Position numbers and translations under genes: made by a program
The notes under the pieces: model-generated
What the model saw: only the letters and a program-made list of their open reading frames with translations
Told to the model about the DNA's origin: nothing
The model's database searches: none
Shown: in pieces, positions 1-7,741 of the stretch
Layout of the letters: every line of letters starts with the position of its first letter
Position numbering within the stretch: position 1 is the stretch's first letter
From: an uncultured Megasphaera sp.
GTDB lineage: Bacteria; Bacillota; Negativicutes; Veillonellales; Megasphaeraceae
Length of the DNA: 32,202 bases
Assembly: GCA_934193515.1 (NCBI GenBank)
Contig: CAKPVJ010000022.1
Location: forward strand, 1 to 32,202
Direction: 5' to 3'

Positions 1-56
1 ATGTGTTTTAGCAGATTCATTATACTTCAAAGTGTGGTTACGCGATATTTATTTAT

Positions 57-1682
57 TCAAAAAGTTGTAAACTGCTGGTTTTTTAAATCCAACGCAGTTT
101 TAATTAATCCTTTAAAGAGAGGATGGGCTTTCGTCGGACGAGATTTAAATTCCGGATGGAATTGGCAGCCGACAAACCACGGATGATCTTTCAATTCAAC
201 GATTTCTACCAAACGGTCATCTGGTGAAGTACCGGAAAGGACCAGACCTGCATTTACCATTTCCGTACGGTATTTGTTGTTGAATTCCCAACGATGACGA
301 TGGCGTTCATAAATGAGGTTTGTGCCGTATACTTCATGCGCTTTAGTGCCTTCTACCAATTTGCATGGGTACAGTCCCAGCCGCATCGTACCGCCTTTAT
401 CGGATACATCCACCTGATCCGGCATCAAATCAATAACCGGGAATTTGGCATCTTCATTAAATTCAGAAGAGGTAGCGCCTTCCAAGCCAACGACGTGGCG
501 GGCAAATTCCATAACGGCACACTGCATCCCCAGGCACAAGCCGAGGTACGGTACCTTGTGTTCACGGGCATACTGAACGGCGCGGATTTTGCCTTCGACA
601 CCGCGATTGCCAAAACCACCGGGAACAACGATGCCGTCAATACCTTTAAATACGTCGTCCATGGATACGTTGGGATCTTCCAATGTTTCTGAATCAATCC
701 AATGAATATGTACTTTTGTTTTATATGCAATGCCAGCATGATTCAATGCTTCTGCTACGCTGAGATACGCATCATGGAGGGCAACATATTTGCCGACAAG
801 GGCAATGTCCAAATCGTTTTCCGTATGGTAAATATCGTCTACCATCTTTTTCCAAGCTTCCATATCGCATGGTTTATCCGGCAGATCTAATTTATCCAAG
901 ACGATTTTATCCATGCCTTCTTCCGAAAGGAGAAGCGGTACTTCATAAATGCTGTTTAACGTTTTGTTTTCGATAACAGCTTCTTTGTCAATATCGCAGA
1001 ACAAAGCCAATTTTTCCTTCATTTCATCTGAAAGAGGACGTTCTGTACGGCAAACGATGATATCCGGCTGAATGCCAATGCTGCGCAGTTCTTTGACACT
1101 GTGCTGCGTCGGTTTCGTTTTCAATTCGCCGGCAGCGCCAATATACGGTACGAGCGTAACATGGATATACAAAACATCATTGCGGCCTACTTCTTTTTTT
1201 ATCTGGCGAATGGCTTCCAAGAACGGCAGGCTTTCAATATCGCCAACCGTACCGCCGATTTCCGTAATAACAACATCGGCATTGTCATCATCGCCTACAC
1301 GATATACGCGGTTTTTGATTTCGTTGGTAATGTGGGGAATAACCTGTACGGTGTGTCCCAGATAATCGCCGCGGCGTTCTTTCTGCAAGACGGACCAGTA
1401 AATTTTACCGGTAGTAACGTTGGAGTTTTTCCCTAAGTTAATATCAATAAAACGTTCGTAATGACCTAAATCCAAATCTGTTTCTGTACCGTCGTCGGTA
1501 ACAAATACTTCACCGTGCTGATACGGACTCATCGTACCAGGGTCTACGTTGATGTATGGGTCAAATTTTTGAATCGTGACTTTAAATCCGCGATTTTTCA
1601 GCAAACGGCCTAATGCTGCTGCTGTAATACCTTTACCTAATGAAGACACAACCCCGCCTGTAACAAATATGTATTTAGCCAT
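57..1682 (-). CDS. pyrG: CTP synthase (glutamine-hydrolysing)
   Basis: Makes CTP from UTP, ATP and glutamine in the cytoplasm, the last step of de novo pyrimidine nucleotide synthesis. The 541-residue product is full length for the family. Residues 1-265 are the amidoligase domain, starting with the P-loop-like stretch VTGGVVSSLGKG (7-18) and carrying EIGGTVGDIE (141-150). Residues 290-530 are a class I glutamine amidotransferase with oxyanion loop PGGFGNRG, nucleophile Cys383 (GLCLG) and the His509/Glu511 pair in QFHPEF. A strong GGAGG lies 4 bases before the ATG. The 73 bases separating it from argS contain only a tiny GAGC/GCTC hairpin just ahead of the ribosome site. I saw no run of template C that would suggest the G-reiteration attenuation known from Bacillus pyrG. 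It is probably co-transcribed with argS. Confidence 0.98.
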   Translation of the reverse strand: MAKYIFVTGGVVSSLGKGITAAALGRLLKNRGFKVTIQKFDPYINVDPGTMSPYQHGEVFVTDDGTETDLDLGHYERFIDINLGKNSNVTTGKIYWSVLQKERRGDYLGHTVQVIPHITNEIKNRVYRVGDDDNADVVITEIGGTVGDIESLPFLEAIRQIKKEVGRNDVLYIHVTLVPYIGAAGELKTKPTQHSVKELRSIGIQPDIIVCRTERPLSDEMKEKLALFCDIDKEAVIENKTLNSIYEVPLLLSEEGMDKIVLDKLDLPDKPCDMEAWKKMVDDIYHTENDLDIALVGKYVALHDAYLSVAEALNHAGIAYKTKVHIHWIDSETLEDPNVSMDDVFKGIDGIVVPGGFGNRGVEGKIRAVQYAREHKVPYLGLCLGMQCAVMEFARHVVGLEGATSSEFNEDAKFPVIDLMPDQVDVSDKGGTMRLGLYPCKLVEGTKAHEVYGTNLIYERHRHRWEFNNKYRTEMVNAGLVLSGTSPDDRLVEIVELKDHPWFVGCQFHPEFKSRPTKAHPLFKGLIKTALDLKNQQFTTF

Positions 1683-1755
1683 AATTCCTCCCTGCTGAGC
1701 CTCTGCTCATATCATCCAATTATATTGATTCTATAGTAAGCTTATTGTTATTATA

Positions 1756-3420
1756 TTACATTTTTTCAGGAGCAGAAACCCCTAAAATTGCCAAACTGTT
1801 GGCAATCGTAATGCGAACAGCCGTAACCAACGCCAAGCGAGCTTTTTCCAGTTCTTTATCTTCCTGGATAATACGGCAGTGATTATAAAATGTATGGAAG
1901 AGTCCTGCCAATTCATACACATAGTGTGCAATGCGATGCGGAGCTCGTTCACGGGCAGCCCGCTGAATTTCTTCCGGGAAAGCTGCCATTTTCTTAATCA
2001 ATTCCAATTCTTGGTCATCTTTCAATGTATCCCAGTGCACATCAGACCAGTCCATGTCAAGATTGACGCCGGCTTCTTTAGCCTGGCGGTAAATGCTGTA
2101 AATACGGGCATGAGCATATTGAATATAATATACCGGATTTTCATTGCTGTGTGATTTAGCCAAATCCAAATCAAAATCCAGCTGCGTATCTAAAGACCGC
2201 ATGATAAAGAAATACCGAGCCGCATCCGTTCCTACTTCTTCAATCAGTTCGTTCAACGTAATAGCCTGACCTGTCCGTTTGGACATTTTGACAGGCTTGC
2301 CGTCCCGGAACAAGCTGACCATCTGCAGCAGTAATACTTCTAATTGGCTGGGGTCATATCCCAGTGCAGCAATCGCAGCTTTAACACGCGCAACGTATCC
2401 ATGATGGTCGGCACCCCAAATATTGATTAACGATTTAAACCCACGGTCGTATTTATTTTTATGATAGGCAATATCGGCAGCCAAATAGGTTGGTACACCG
2501 TTGTCGCGGATAACTACACGGTCTTTGTCGTCGCCATAGTCTGTCGATTTCAGCCACAATGCGCCGTCTTTTTCATAAATTTTACCGCGTTCCTGCAGTA
2601 CCTTGCAGGCCGCCTGTACGGCATCCGGATGGAGCGTCCGTTCACTGAACCAATTATCATAATGTACGTTGAAATGAGCTAAATCCCGCTTCAATGCCTT
2701 TAATTTTTCTGCATACGCACGGTCTTTAAAAATTTCCAGCCGTTCTGTTTCCGGCATGTTGAGATATGTATCCCCGTCCTGGTCAATAATAGCCTGTGCA
2801 GTTTCAATAATATCATGTCCATGATAGCCGTTTTCCGGAATTTCTGATGGTTTGCCAAGCAGTTCCAAATATCGGGCATTGACGGAAATCGCCAAATTAT
2901 TCATCTGATTGCCTGCATCATTGATATAATATTCAGCCTGTACATGATATCCGGCAGCACGAAGCAAGTTGACAAGTGCACTGCCGTATGCAGCCCCCCG
3001 TCCATGTCCGACGTGAAGCGGACCTGTCGGATTGGCACTGACATATTCGACCTGCACAGTGTCATCCTGACGGCATGGTACCGTACCATACGCCGCACCT
3101 GCTGCCAAAATGTTTTTCAATGTATCATAAATCACATCATGCTTCAAGAAAAAATTAATGAATCCGGCACCGGCGATTTCTGCGCGATCCAGCCAAGAAT
3201 ACTGCATTTGGTCTACAATCGCCTGGGCAATCACTTTCGGTGCTTTATGAGCTACACGAGCAGACTGCATGGCAATATTACTTGCAAAATCACCAAATTC
3301 TTTTTGAGGTGGTACTTCCAGATTAATCTGCGGATAGCTGCCTTCCGGAAGAGCCCCTGCTTTCACAGCTTTTTCCAAAGCCTCAGCAATGCCCTGTTTC
3401 AATAATTCTTTCATTTCCAT
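1756..3420 (-). CDS. argS: Arginyl-tRNA synthetase
   Basis: Class I aminoacyl-tRNA synthetase that charges tRNA-Arg. The 554-residue protein has the N-terminal Arg-S additional domain (about 1-85), the HIGH-type signature HVGH at 136-139 inside PTGPLHVGHGRG, the KMSKS-type signature KMSKR at 378-382, and a C-terminal DALR anticodon-binding region ending in the usual short hydrophobic tail. The start at 3420 is chosen because AGGAGG lies 9 bases upstream; a second Met two codons later is possible. The gene begins 38 bases inside the end of the DUF1934 gene, so translation is probably coupled. This argS/DUF1934 neighbourhood is also known in Bacillus (ywiB-argS). No T-box leader is visible upstream. 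Confidence 0.98.
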   Translation of the reverse strand: MEMKELLKQGIAEALEKAVKAGALPEGSYPQINLEVPPQKEFGDFASNIAMQSARVAHKAPKVIAQAIVDQMQYSWLDRAEIAGAGFINFFLKHDVIYDTLKNILAAGAAYGTVPCRQDDTVQVEYVSANPTGPLHVGHGRGAAYGSALVNLLRAAGYHVQAEYYINDAGNQMNNLAISVNARYLELLGKPSEIPENGYHGHDIIETAQAIIDQDGDTYLNMPETERLEIFKDRAYAEKLKALKRDLAHFNVHYDNWFSERTLHPDAVQAACKVLQERGKIYEKDGALWLKSTDYGDDKDRVVIRDNGVPTYLAADIAYHKNKYDRGFKSLINIWGADHHGYVARVKAAIAALGYDPSQLEVLLLQMVSLFRDGKPVKMSKRTGQAITLNELIEEVGTDAARYFFIMRSLDTQLDFDLDLAKSHSNENPVYYIQYAHARIYSIYRQAKEAGVNLDMDWSDVHWDTLKDDQELELIKKMAAFPEEIQRAARERAPHRIAHYVYELAGLFHTFYNHCRIIQEDKELEKARLALVTAVRITIANSLAILGVSAPEKM

Positions 3421-3847
3421 TAGCGTGATCCTCCTGCACTGTTATCGTCAATTGTGTATAATTGGAACCAATATCTTCCAGATTCACATCATAGCCGAGC
3501 TGAATGGTGCCAATACCGTCTTCAAGCTGTACGCTGCATTCATACGTCTTGATCGTAACGATAAATTCTCCCATCGCTGTTGTATATTTTGAACGAGAAA
3601 TTTTTCCCTTGCGATATTCCTGCCGCTGATGTACGTTTCCCAACCGCAGCAGCATGACCGCCCCGTCCGGCAATATTTTGATGACGGTCGTCACGCCTTT
3701 CATATCTGTCAATTCACTTTCATCGTACACAATATACTGCGTCTGTTCTTTGATATAAAATTTTCCTTCAGAAACAAGTTCCACTTTTAGCTCTTGTCCC
3801 TCTTCGTTCCGTTGGACACTTTCTACTTTTACTAAGACAGGTTTCAA
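3383..3847 (-). CDS. DUF1934 (YwiB-like) beta-barrel protein
   Basis: A 154-residue protein resembling the DUF1934/YwiB family, which has a small calycin-like beta-barrel fold and no established function. The sequence is rich in alternating beta-strand patterns, for example the strand pairs around VELVSEGKFYI (24-34) and GEFIVTIKTYECSVQLEDG (about 93-111). No signal peptide or membrane segment is seen. The reading frame opens with TTG at 3847, preceded by GGAAAGG and GGAAG purine runs; no ATG or GTG offers a full-length alternative, so a TTG start is the likely one. The stop lies 38 bases inside argS, and the location directly before argS supports the family call. The promoter is not clear, although a TATAAT-like box occurs about 40 bases upstream. 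Confidence 0.85.
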   Translation of the reverse strand: MKPVLVKVESVQRNEEGQELKVELVSEGKFYIKEQTQYIVYDESELTDMKGVTTVIKILPDGAVMLLRLGNVHQRQEYRKGKISRSKYTTAMGEFIVTIKTYECSVQLEDGIGTIQLGYDVNLEDIGSNYTQLTITVQEDHANGNERIIETGHC

Positions 3848-3930
3848 TGGCTTCCAACCTTTCCTATCAATAATCCAATATTGCTATTATATAACAAGTG
3901 CCAAGAAAAAGAAATAGTTTATTTGGCGAT

Positions 3931-4683
3931 TTACAGCTTATCTCCGCCATTTTTCATTTCAATCAAAGAGGACCAATATTTTTTAGGCATGAAAGAACGG
4001 CGCACCATTTCATTTCGCCGTTCTGCAATCGCAATGGTTTGATAATACTGCTGCCATAATGCGGCAAACCCCGCTTCATCATCGGAGGTATCAATTTGCT
4101 GTTTTGTTTGGGGAATCTCTACCATTATCAGCTTCCGGCTGTCATAATATACGCCCATATGCCGCTTGGTATCATGAATCACCCAACGCTCGCTGGCTAA
4201 TCGTTTGGCAAAATGAGGCGCCATGACAGGAACGACACAACACGTCGGCGCAATCGGACAATACAGCATGCCGTCCGCTAATTCACGAAACCGTGCTAAT
4301 CCCAGCAATTTATGCCGTTCATTGCCGCTTTTTCTGGCCCATTGCCGTATTTCCCAAATAGCCGGTTCATGCAGATGATGCAAAAAATCATGCTGCAGCC
4401 GAAAGGCCTGCCGCAAATACTGCAGCATCTTCATTTCCCGCTGCGGCTGTTCTGCTAAAAATGCATAGTACAAAAAATGAGCTGTTTTAGCACCGCATTT
4501 TCCCTGCAGGCTGTCCAAAATACGGCGGGCTTTTTTCTCTTCTGTATGCACAAACCGTTCGCCGCCAAACAAAGACGGCTCCGATACAGTACGTATATCT
4601 TCTATTTGCTGTATGCCGTCATGCCACCCGTCAAACACGACGGATAAAAAGCCAAAAAAGGTAGCATCGTACGTATAAATCAT
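3931..4683 (-). CDS. TIGR03915 / DUF4130 putative DNA metabolism protein
   Basis: A 250-residue soluble protein recognised as the TIGR03915/DUF4130 type by its opening (MIYTYDATFFGFLSVVFDG), its internal block CPIAPTCCVVPVMAPHFAKRL, and its invariable partnership with a TIGR03916-type radical-SAM gene. Its ATG overlaps the stop codon of that gene by four bases (ATGA), so the two are translated as a pair. In some organisms the family is fused or linked to uracil-DNA glycosylase-like domains, hence the 'DNA metabolism' label. No biochemical activity is known to me, and no catalytic motif can be pointed to with certainty. The C-terminal end is basic and aromatic (KKYWSSLIEMKNGGDKL), consistent with nucleic-acid contact, but that is inference. 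Confidence 0.85.
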   Translation of the reverse strand: MIYTYDATFFGFLSVVFDGWHDGIQQIEDIRTVSEPSLFGGERFVHTEEKKARRILDSLQGKCGAKTAHFLYYAFLAEQPQREMKMLQYLRQAFRLQHDFLHHLHEPAIWEIRQWARKSGNERHKLLGLARFRELADGMLYCPIAPTCCVVPVMAPHFAKRLASERWVIHDTKRHMGVYYDSRKLIMVEIPQTKQQIDTSDDEAGFAALWQQYYQTIAIAERRNEMVRRSFMPKKYWSSLIEMKNGGDKL

Positions 4684-5939
4684 GACTGTCCCCCTGTAGC
4701 AAACAAGTTGGGCATTTCATATAAGCGTTGCTGTTCTCTCAGCACCAGCCGACTGCGAATGGCTTCCGGCCGTAAAGATTCTCCATAAAATTTTCCTTTA
4801 CAGGTAATAAAATATTTGGCACGTTTCATGACAATGCCCAACCGCCGCAGACTGTCATAAGACAAAAAGGCCTGCCTGCGGGCTGCACAAATACGCTTAG
4901 CAGACGTAACACCAATGCCGGGAACACGCAGCAGCATATGATACGAGGCCCTGTTCACTTCCACGGGAAATACTTCCGGATGGCGCAAAGCCCAACACGC
5001 CTTAGGATCTAGCTGCAAATCAAAATTGGGCGCCGCATCCGTCAAGATTTCATCTGCTGAAAATTGATAAAACCGCAGCAGCCAGTCCGCTTGATATAAG
5101 CGGTGTTCCCGCAATAACGGCGGCTTGGCAAGCGTCGGCAGATTTTTTCCGGTCATCACTGGCACATAAGCCGAATAATATACTCGCTTTAAATTTACTT
5201 TTTGATACAATGCTTCACTGAGATGCAGTATCGTCCGGTCACTGTCCGGCGTAGCGCCAATAATCAGCTGCGTCGTCTGCCCTGCCGGAACAAATGACGG
5301 GGCTTTTTTACTGTTTCTGCGATTTTCCCGCCGTTCGGCAATGCCGCTGCGAATTTCACGCATGGGCATAAGAATCGTTTCTTTTGTTTTCTGCGGTGCC
5401 AGTATTTTTAGACTGCGAGAAGACGGCAGTTCTATATTGACGCTCATTCGGTCCACATACCTGCCCAATTCCTGAACGAGCCTGTTGTCTGTACCGGGAA
5501 TGCCTTTCATGTGAATATAGCCGTTAAATTTTTTCTCTTCTCGTAAAATTTTCGCCGTTTTAATCAGCAACTCTGTCGTTTCATCAGGGCTGCGGTATAC
5601 ACCGGAACTTAAAAACAAGCCTTCAATATAATTTCTTCGGTAAAACGCAATCGTCAAATCGGCAATTTCTTCCGGAGACATGATAGCTCTAGGTGTCTCA
5701 TGACTGCAGCGATTCACACAATAGGTACAATTATATATACAGTAGTTAGTCATCAAAATTTTTAACAAGGATACACAGCGGCCGTCTGCCGACCAGGTAT
5801 GGCAAATACCGCTGTAGGCCCCATTGCCAATACCGCCTTTTTCATTGGCCCGTCTGCTGCCGCTTGACGAGCAGGATACATCATACTTAGCAGCATCGCT
5901 CAAAATAGATAATTTCTTCGTTATGACGTCCCAATCCAT
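4680..5939 (-). CDS. Putative DNA modification/repair radical SAM protein (TIGR03916 type)
   Basis: A 419-residue radical S-adenosylmethionine enzyme. The iron-sulphur motif CX3CX2C is Cys67-Cys71-Cys74 (CIYNCTYC), placed early as usual. A (beta/alpha) barrel follows, and the C-terminus holds a helix-hairpin-helix DNA-binding motif (LLRVPGIGVTSAKRI, about 336-350). This combination is what defines the 'putative DNA modification/repair radical SAM' family; its substrate and reaction are unknown. The start is set at 5939 because GGAGGTGA lies 6 bases upstream and the extra 30 codons available further upstream run through a clear promoter (5965-5993). The gene overlaps the DUF4130 partner by four bases, implying an obligate two-protein unit. 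Confidence 0.9.
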   Translation of the reverse strand: MDWDVITKKLSILSDAAKYDVSCSSSGSRRANEKGGIGNGAYSGICHTWSADGRCVSLLKILMTNYCIYNCTYCVNRCSHETPRAIMSPEEIADLTIAFYRRNYIEGLFLSSGVYRSPDETTELLIKTAKILREEKKFNGYIHMKGIPGTDNRLVQELGRYVDRMSVNIELPSSRSLKILAPQKTKETILMPMREIRSGIAERRENRRNSKKAPSFVPAGQTTQLIIGATPDSDRTILHLSEALYQKVNLKRVYYSAYVPVMTGKNLPTLAKPPLLREHRLYQADWLLRFYQFSADEILTDAAPNFDLQLDPKACWALRHPEVFPVEVNRASYHMLLRVPGIGVTSAKRICAARRQAFLSYDSLRRLGIVMKRAKYFITCKGKFYGESLRPEAIRSRLVLREQQRLYEMPNLFATGGQS

Positions 5940-5964
5940 GGCAATCACCTCCGTTTTTCTTCTT

Positions 5965-5993
5965 ATCATACCATACTGCCTGTTATATTTCAA
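5965..5993 (-). promoter_or_regulatory. Sigma-70-type promoter of the radical SAM/DUF4130 pair
   Basis: On the minus strand TTGAAA is followed after exactly 17 bases by TATGAT, with an extended -10 TG one base before it. The predicted transcript starts about 20 bases before the ribosome-binding site of the radical-SAM gene, and the terminator of the preceding small gene lies just upstream. The pair is therefore an independent transcription unit. Confidence 0.75.
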
Positions 5994-6013
5994 ACATACG
6001 TTCTTTATTGTAC

Positions 6014-6047
6014 AAAAAAATCCGAACAACCTATTCAGCTGCTCGGA
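6014..6047 (-). terminator. Rho-independent terminator after the 51-residue gene
   Basis: Read on the minus strand, a 10-bp stem (TCCGAGCAGC with GTTGTTCGGA, some G-U pairs), a 7-base loop and seven T residues. It ends the transcript of the small gene at 6114-6269 and separates it from the radical-SAM promoter. Confidence 0.85.
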
Positions 6048-6113
6048 AATAAAAATCTAACGTTTGGGAGCGTTACAAACTCTTTCATGCGGCTATCTGT
6101 TACAGCACATGCA

Positions 6114-6269
6114 TTATAAATGCAATCCTTCTTTGAGTTTTGCAAATATTTTTTCTTCTTCTTCCGTCATGGTACGACCCAAATCAATATGCAGTTCTTC
6201 TCCATTGCTTTTCGCTTTGTTTTGTGTATGCGGATCGCCGCTTTTGGCACTGTCATCACGAATAATCAT
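6114..6269 (-). CDS. Small acidic/charged hypothetical protein (51 aa)
   Basis: A short open frame with a perfect AGGAGG seven bases before its ATG, an extended -10 promoter about 30 bases further upstream and its own terminator downstream. All three make it a convincing gene despite its length. The 51-residue product starts MIIRDDSAKSGDP, has a polar middle and ends in a predicted charged helix (TMTEEEEKIFAKLKEGLHL). There is no membrane segment, cysteine pair or recognisable domain. I do not recognise the family. The helix could be a protein-binding segment; it could be a regulator or an adaptor, but nothing in the neighbourhood decides this. Confidence 0.75.
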   Translation of the reverse strand: MIIRDDSAKSGDPHTQNKAKSNGEELHIDLGRTMTEEEEKIFAKLKEGLHL

Positions 6270-6300
6270 CTATATGACCTCCTTTTACCGTATATTAAAT

Positions 6301-6309
6301 ATTATATCA
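6301..6309 (-). promoter_or_regulatory. Extended -10 promoter of the 51-residue gene
   Basis: TGATATAAT on the minus strand, a consensus extended -10 element, lies about 30 bases before the start codon. No good -35 box is visible, which is normal for extended -10 promoters. Confidence 0.5.
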
Positions 6310-6332
6310 TATTTTTACTGGCATTTCCTTAT

Positions 6333-6365
6333 AAAAAAAGGACTGCCGCACGAAGCGACAAGTCC
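6333..6365 (-). terminator. Terminator after fprA
   Basis: On the minus strand a stem GGACTTGTCGC / GCGGCAGTCC with a short TTCG-type loop is followed by seven T residues. It lies 30 bases beyond the fprA stop. Its inner sequence TGTCGC is shared with two other terminators in the window (13781 and 23545). Confidence 0.8.
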
Positions 6366-6396
6366 CTTTTGTGTTTGTAGTTTAGTGTATAGTATA

Positions 6397-7632
6397 TTAG
6401 AGTAACGTTTTAGGATCTGGATATGCTTTGACATCATCGGCAATTTTTTTAGCGATTTCGTCAATAACAGCTTCCTGGTCATCCTGCAGGGAGGATTTAA
6501 AATCCAAAGACGGTTCAAGGAGTTCACAATTTTTAAATTGATTTTGCACGTAATCTACCATTGTCTTATACGCAGCAGATGCCCAGCTGTGATTGCCGAG
6601 AACAGCAACTTTGCGGTTCTGATAAATCAGCGTCTTCAAATCGTGCAGGAAGTTTTCCATCGGCAGGAACAGGTTTAAGTTGTACGTAGGTGCTGCTAAT
6701 ACGAGATGGCTGTATTCCCAAGCTTTAGCCGTAACATATGAAGAATGGGTTTTGGATACATCATAAAGACGAACGTCTTTAATGCCTTGTTCGCTCAATT
6801 TATGTGCCAGTACGCAGGCAGCACGCTGTGTGTTGCCGTAAATAGAAGCAAACGCAATGACAACGCCTTTCTTTTCCGGTACATATTTTGCCCAATGGAG
6901 ATATTTGTCAATAATGTAGCCAATCGTTTCCGGTGTACGGAATACCAAGCCATGGAGCGGACAAATATAATCAATAGGAAGGCCAGACGCTTTTTTCAAT
7001 ACATTGACAACCTGCGGGCCGAATTTGCCGACAATGTTGACATAATACCGACGTGCAGAATCCAAATAATTTTCTTCATAATCCACCTGGTCTGCATACA
7101 CATTGCCAGTCGTGCCAAACATGCCAAATGCGTCAGCACTAAACAGCACTTTGTCTGTCAAATCATATGACATGATAACTTCCGGCCAGTGAACCATGGG
7201 AGCTTTCACAAACTGAAGAGTATGTTTGCCTAATGCAAGCTGATCTCCTTCTTTAACATTGACATACCGTTCCGGCATCGGCGTACGGAAAAATTGTTCA
7301 AACAATTTAAAGGTCTGCGGCTGTGCAATGATTTTTGCTTCCGGATGTTTTTCAAGAAGTGCTACAGCAGAACTTGCATGGTCCGGTTCCATATGCTGGA
7401 GGATAAAATAATCCAGTTTACGGCCATGAAGCAGATGTTCTACATCTTCAAGAAATTCGTCACGGCAGCTTTTATCCATCGCATCGACAACACATGTTTT
7501 TTCGTCATCAATAAAGTAGGAATTGTAGGTAACGCCTTCGGGAATCGGAAAAATACGTTCAAATAATTCCGTTCCGAAATCATTGCATCCCATCCAATAA
7601 ATGCCATTTTTAATTTCTTCTACACAATACAT
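6397..7632 (-). CDS. fprA: FprA-family A-type flavodiiron protein
   Basis: A cytoplasmic four-electron oxygen (and possibly nitric oxide) reductase that protects anaerobes from oxygen; the gene symbol follows the family name. The 411 residues comprise an N-terminal metallo-beta-lactamase-like diiron domain (about 1-250) and a C-terminal flavodoxin domain (about 255-400). The diiron ligands are visible in HMEPDH (80-85, His80/Glu82/Asp84), with further ligands in MVHWPE, FSADAFG and CPLHG. The FMN phosphate loop reads FASIYGNTQRA. A GGAGG precedes the ATG by 10 bases. The protein lacks extra rubredoxin or flavin reductase domains, so electrons must come from a separate rubredoxin or similar carrier. 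The gene is monocistronic, with its own terminator. Confidence 0.95.
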   Translation of the reverse strand: MYCVEEIKNGIYWMGCNDFGTELFERIFPIPEGVTYNSYFIDDEKTCVVDAMDKSCRDEFLEDVEHLLHGRKLDYFILQHMEPDHASSAVALLEKHPEAKIIAQPQTFKLFEQFFRTPMPERYVNVKEGDQLALGKHTLQFVKAPMVHWPEVIMSYDLTDKVLFSADAFGMFGTTGNVYADQVDYEENYLDSARRYYVNIVGKFGPQVVNVLKKASGLPIDYICPLHGLVFRTPETIGYIIDKYLHWAKYVPEKKGVVIAFASIYGNTQRAACVLAHKLSEQGIKDVRLYDVSKTHSSYVTAKAWEYSHLVLAAPTYNLNLFLPMENFLHDLKTLIYQNRKVAVLGNHSWASAAYKTMVDYVQNQFKNCELLEPSLDFKSSLQDDQEAVIDEIAKKIADDVKAYPDPKTLL

Positions 7633-7692
7633 GAATCATGGACCTCCTTATTCAAAAAACAACCATCGTTTTGATATGTACTTACTTACCAT

Positions 7693-7701
7693 ATCATATC
7701 A
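7693..7701 (-). promoter_or_regulatory. Extended -10 promoter of fprA
   Basis: TGATATGAT on the minus strand about 60 bases before the fprA start. The -35 region is poor. It is the same type of extended -10 element as seen before dnaE and the 51-residue gene. Confidence 0.4.
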
Positions 7702-7741
7702 TGTTTTGCTGCAATTTAAAATAGATACCAATGAAAAATCT

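Noticed and set aside
1683..1755. pyrG reiterative-transcription attenuator
   Set aside because: No initial G run after a plausible start site and no terminator hairpin with a T tract; only a 4-bp hairpin near the ribosome site.
3848..3930. T-box leader for argS
   Set aside because: The gap before the DUF1934-argS run is only about 80 bases, with no specifier stem, T-box sequence or terminator.
5940..6029. 30-codon N-terminal extension of the radical-SAM protein
   Set aside because: The extension overlaps a strong promoter and the terminator region, and the downstream ATG has a perfect Shine-Dalgarno sequence.
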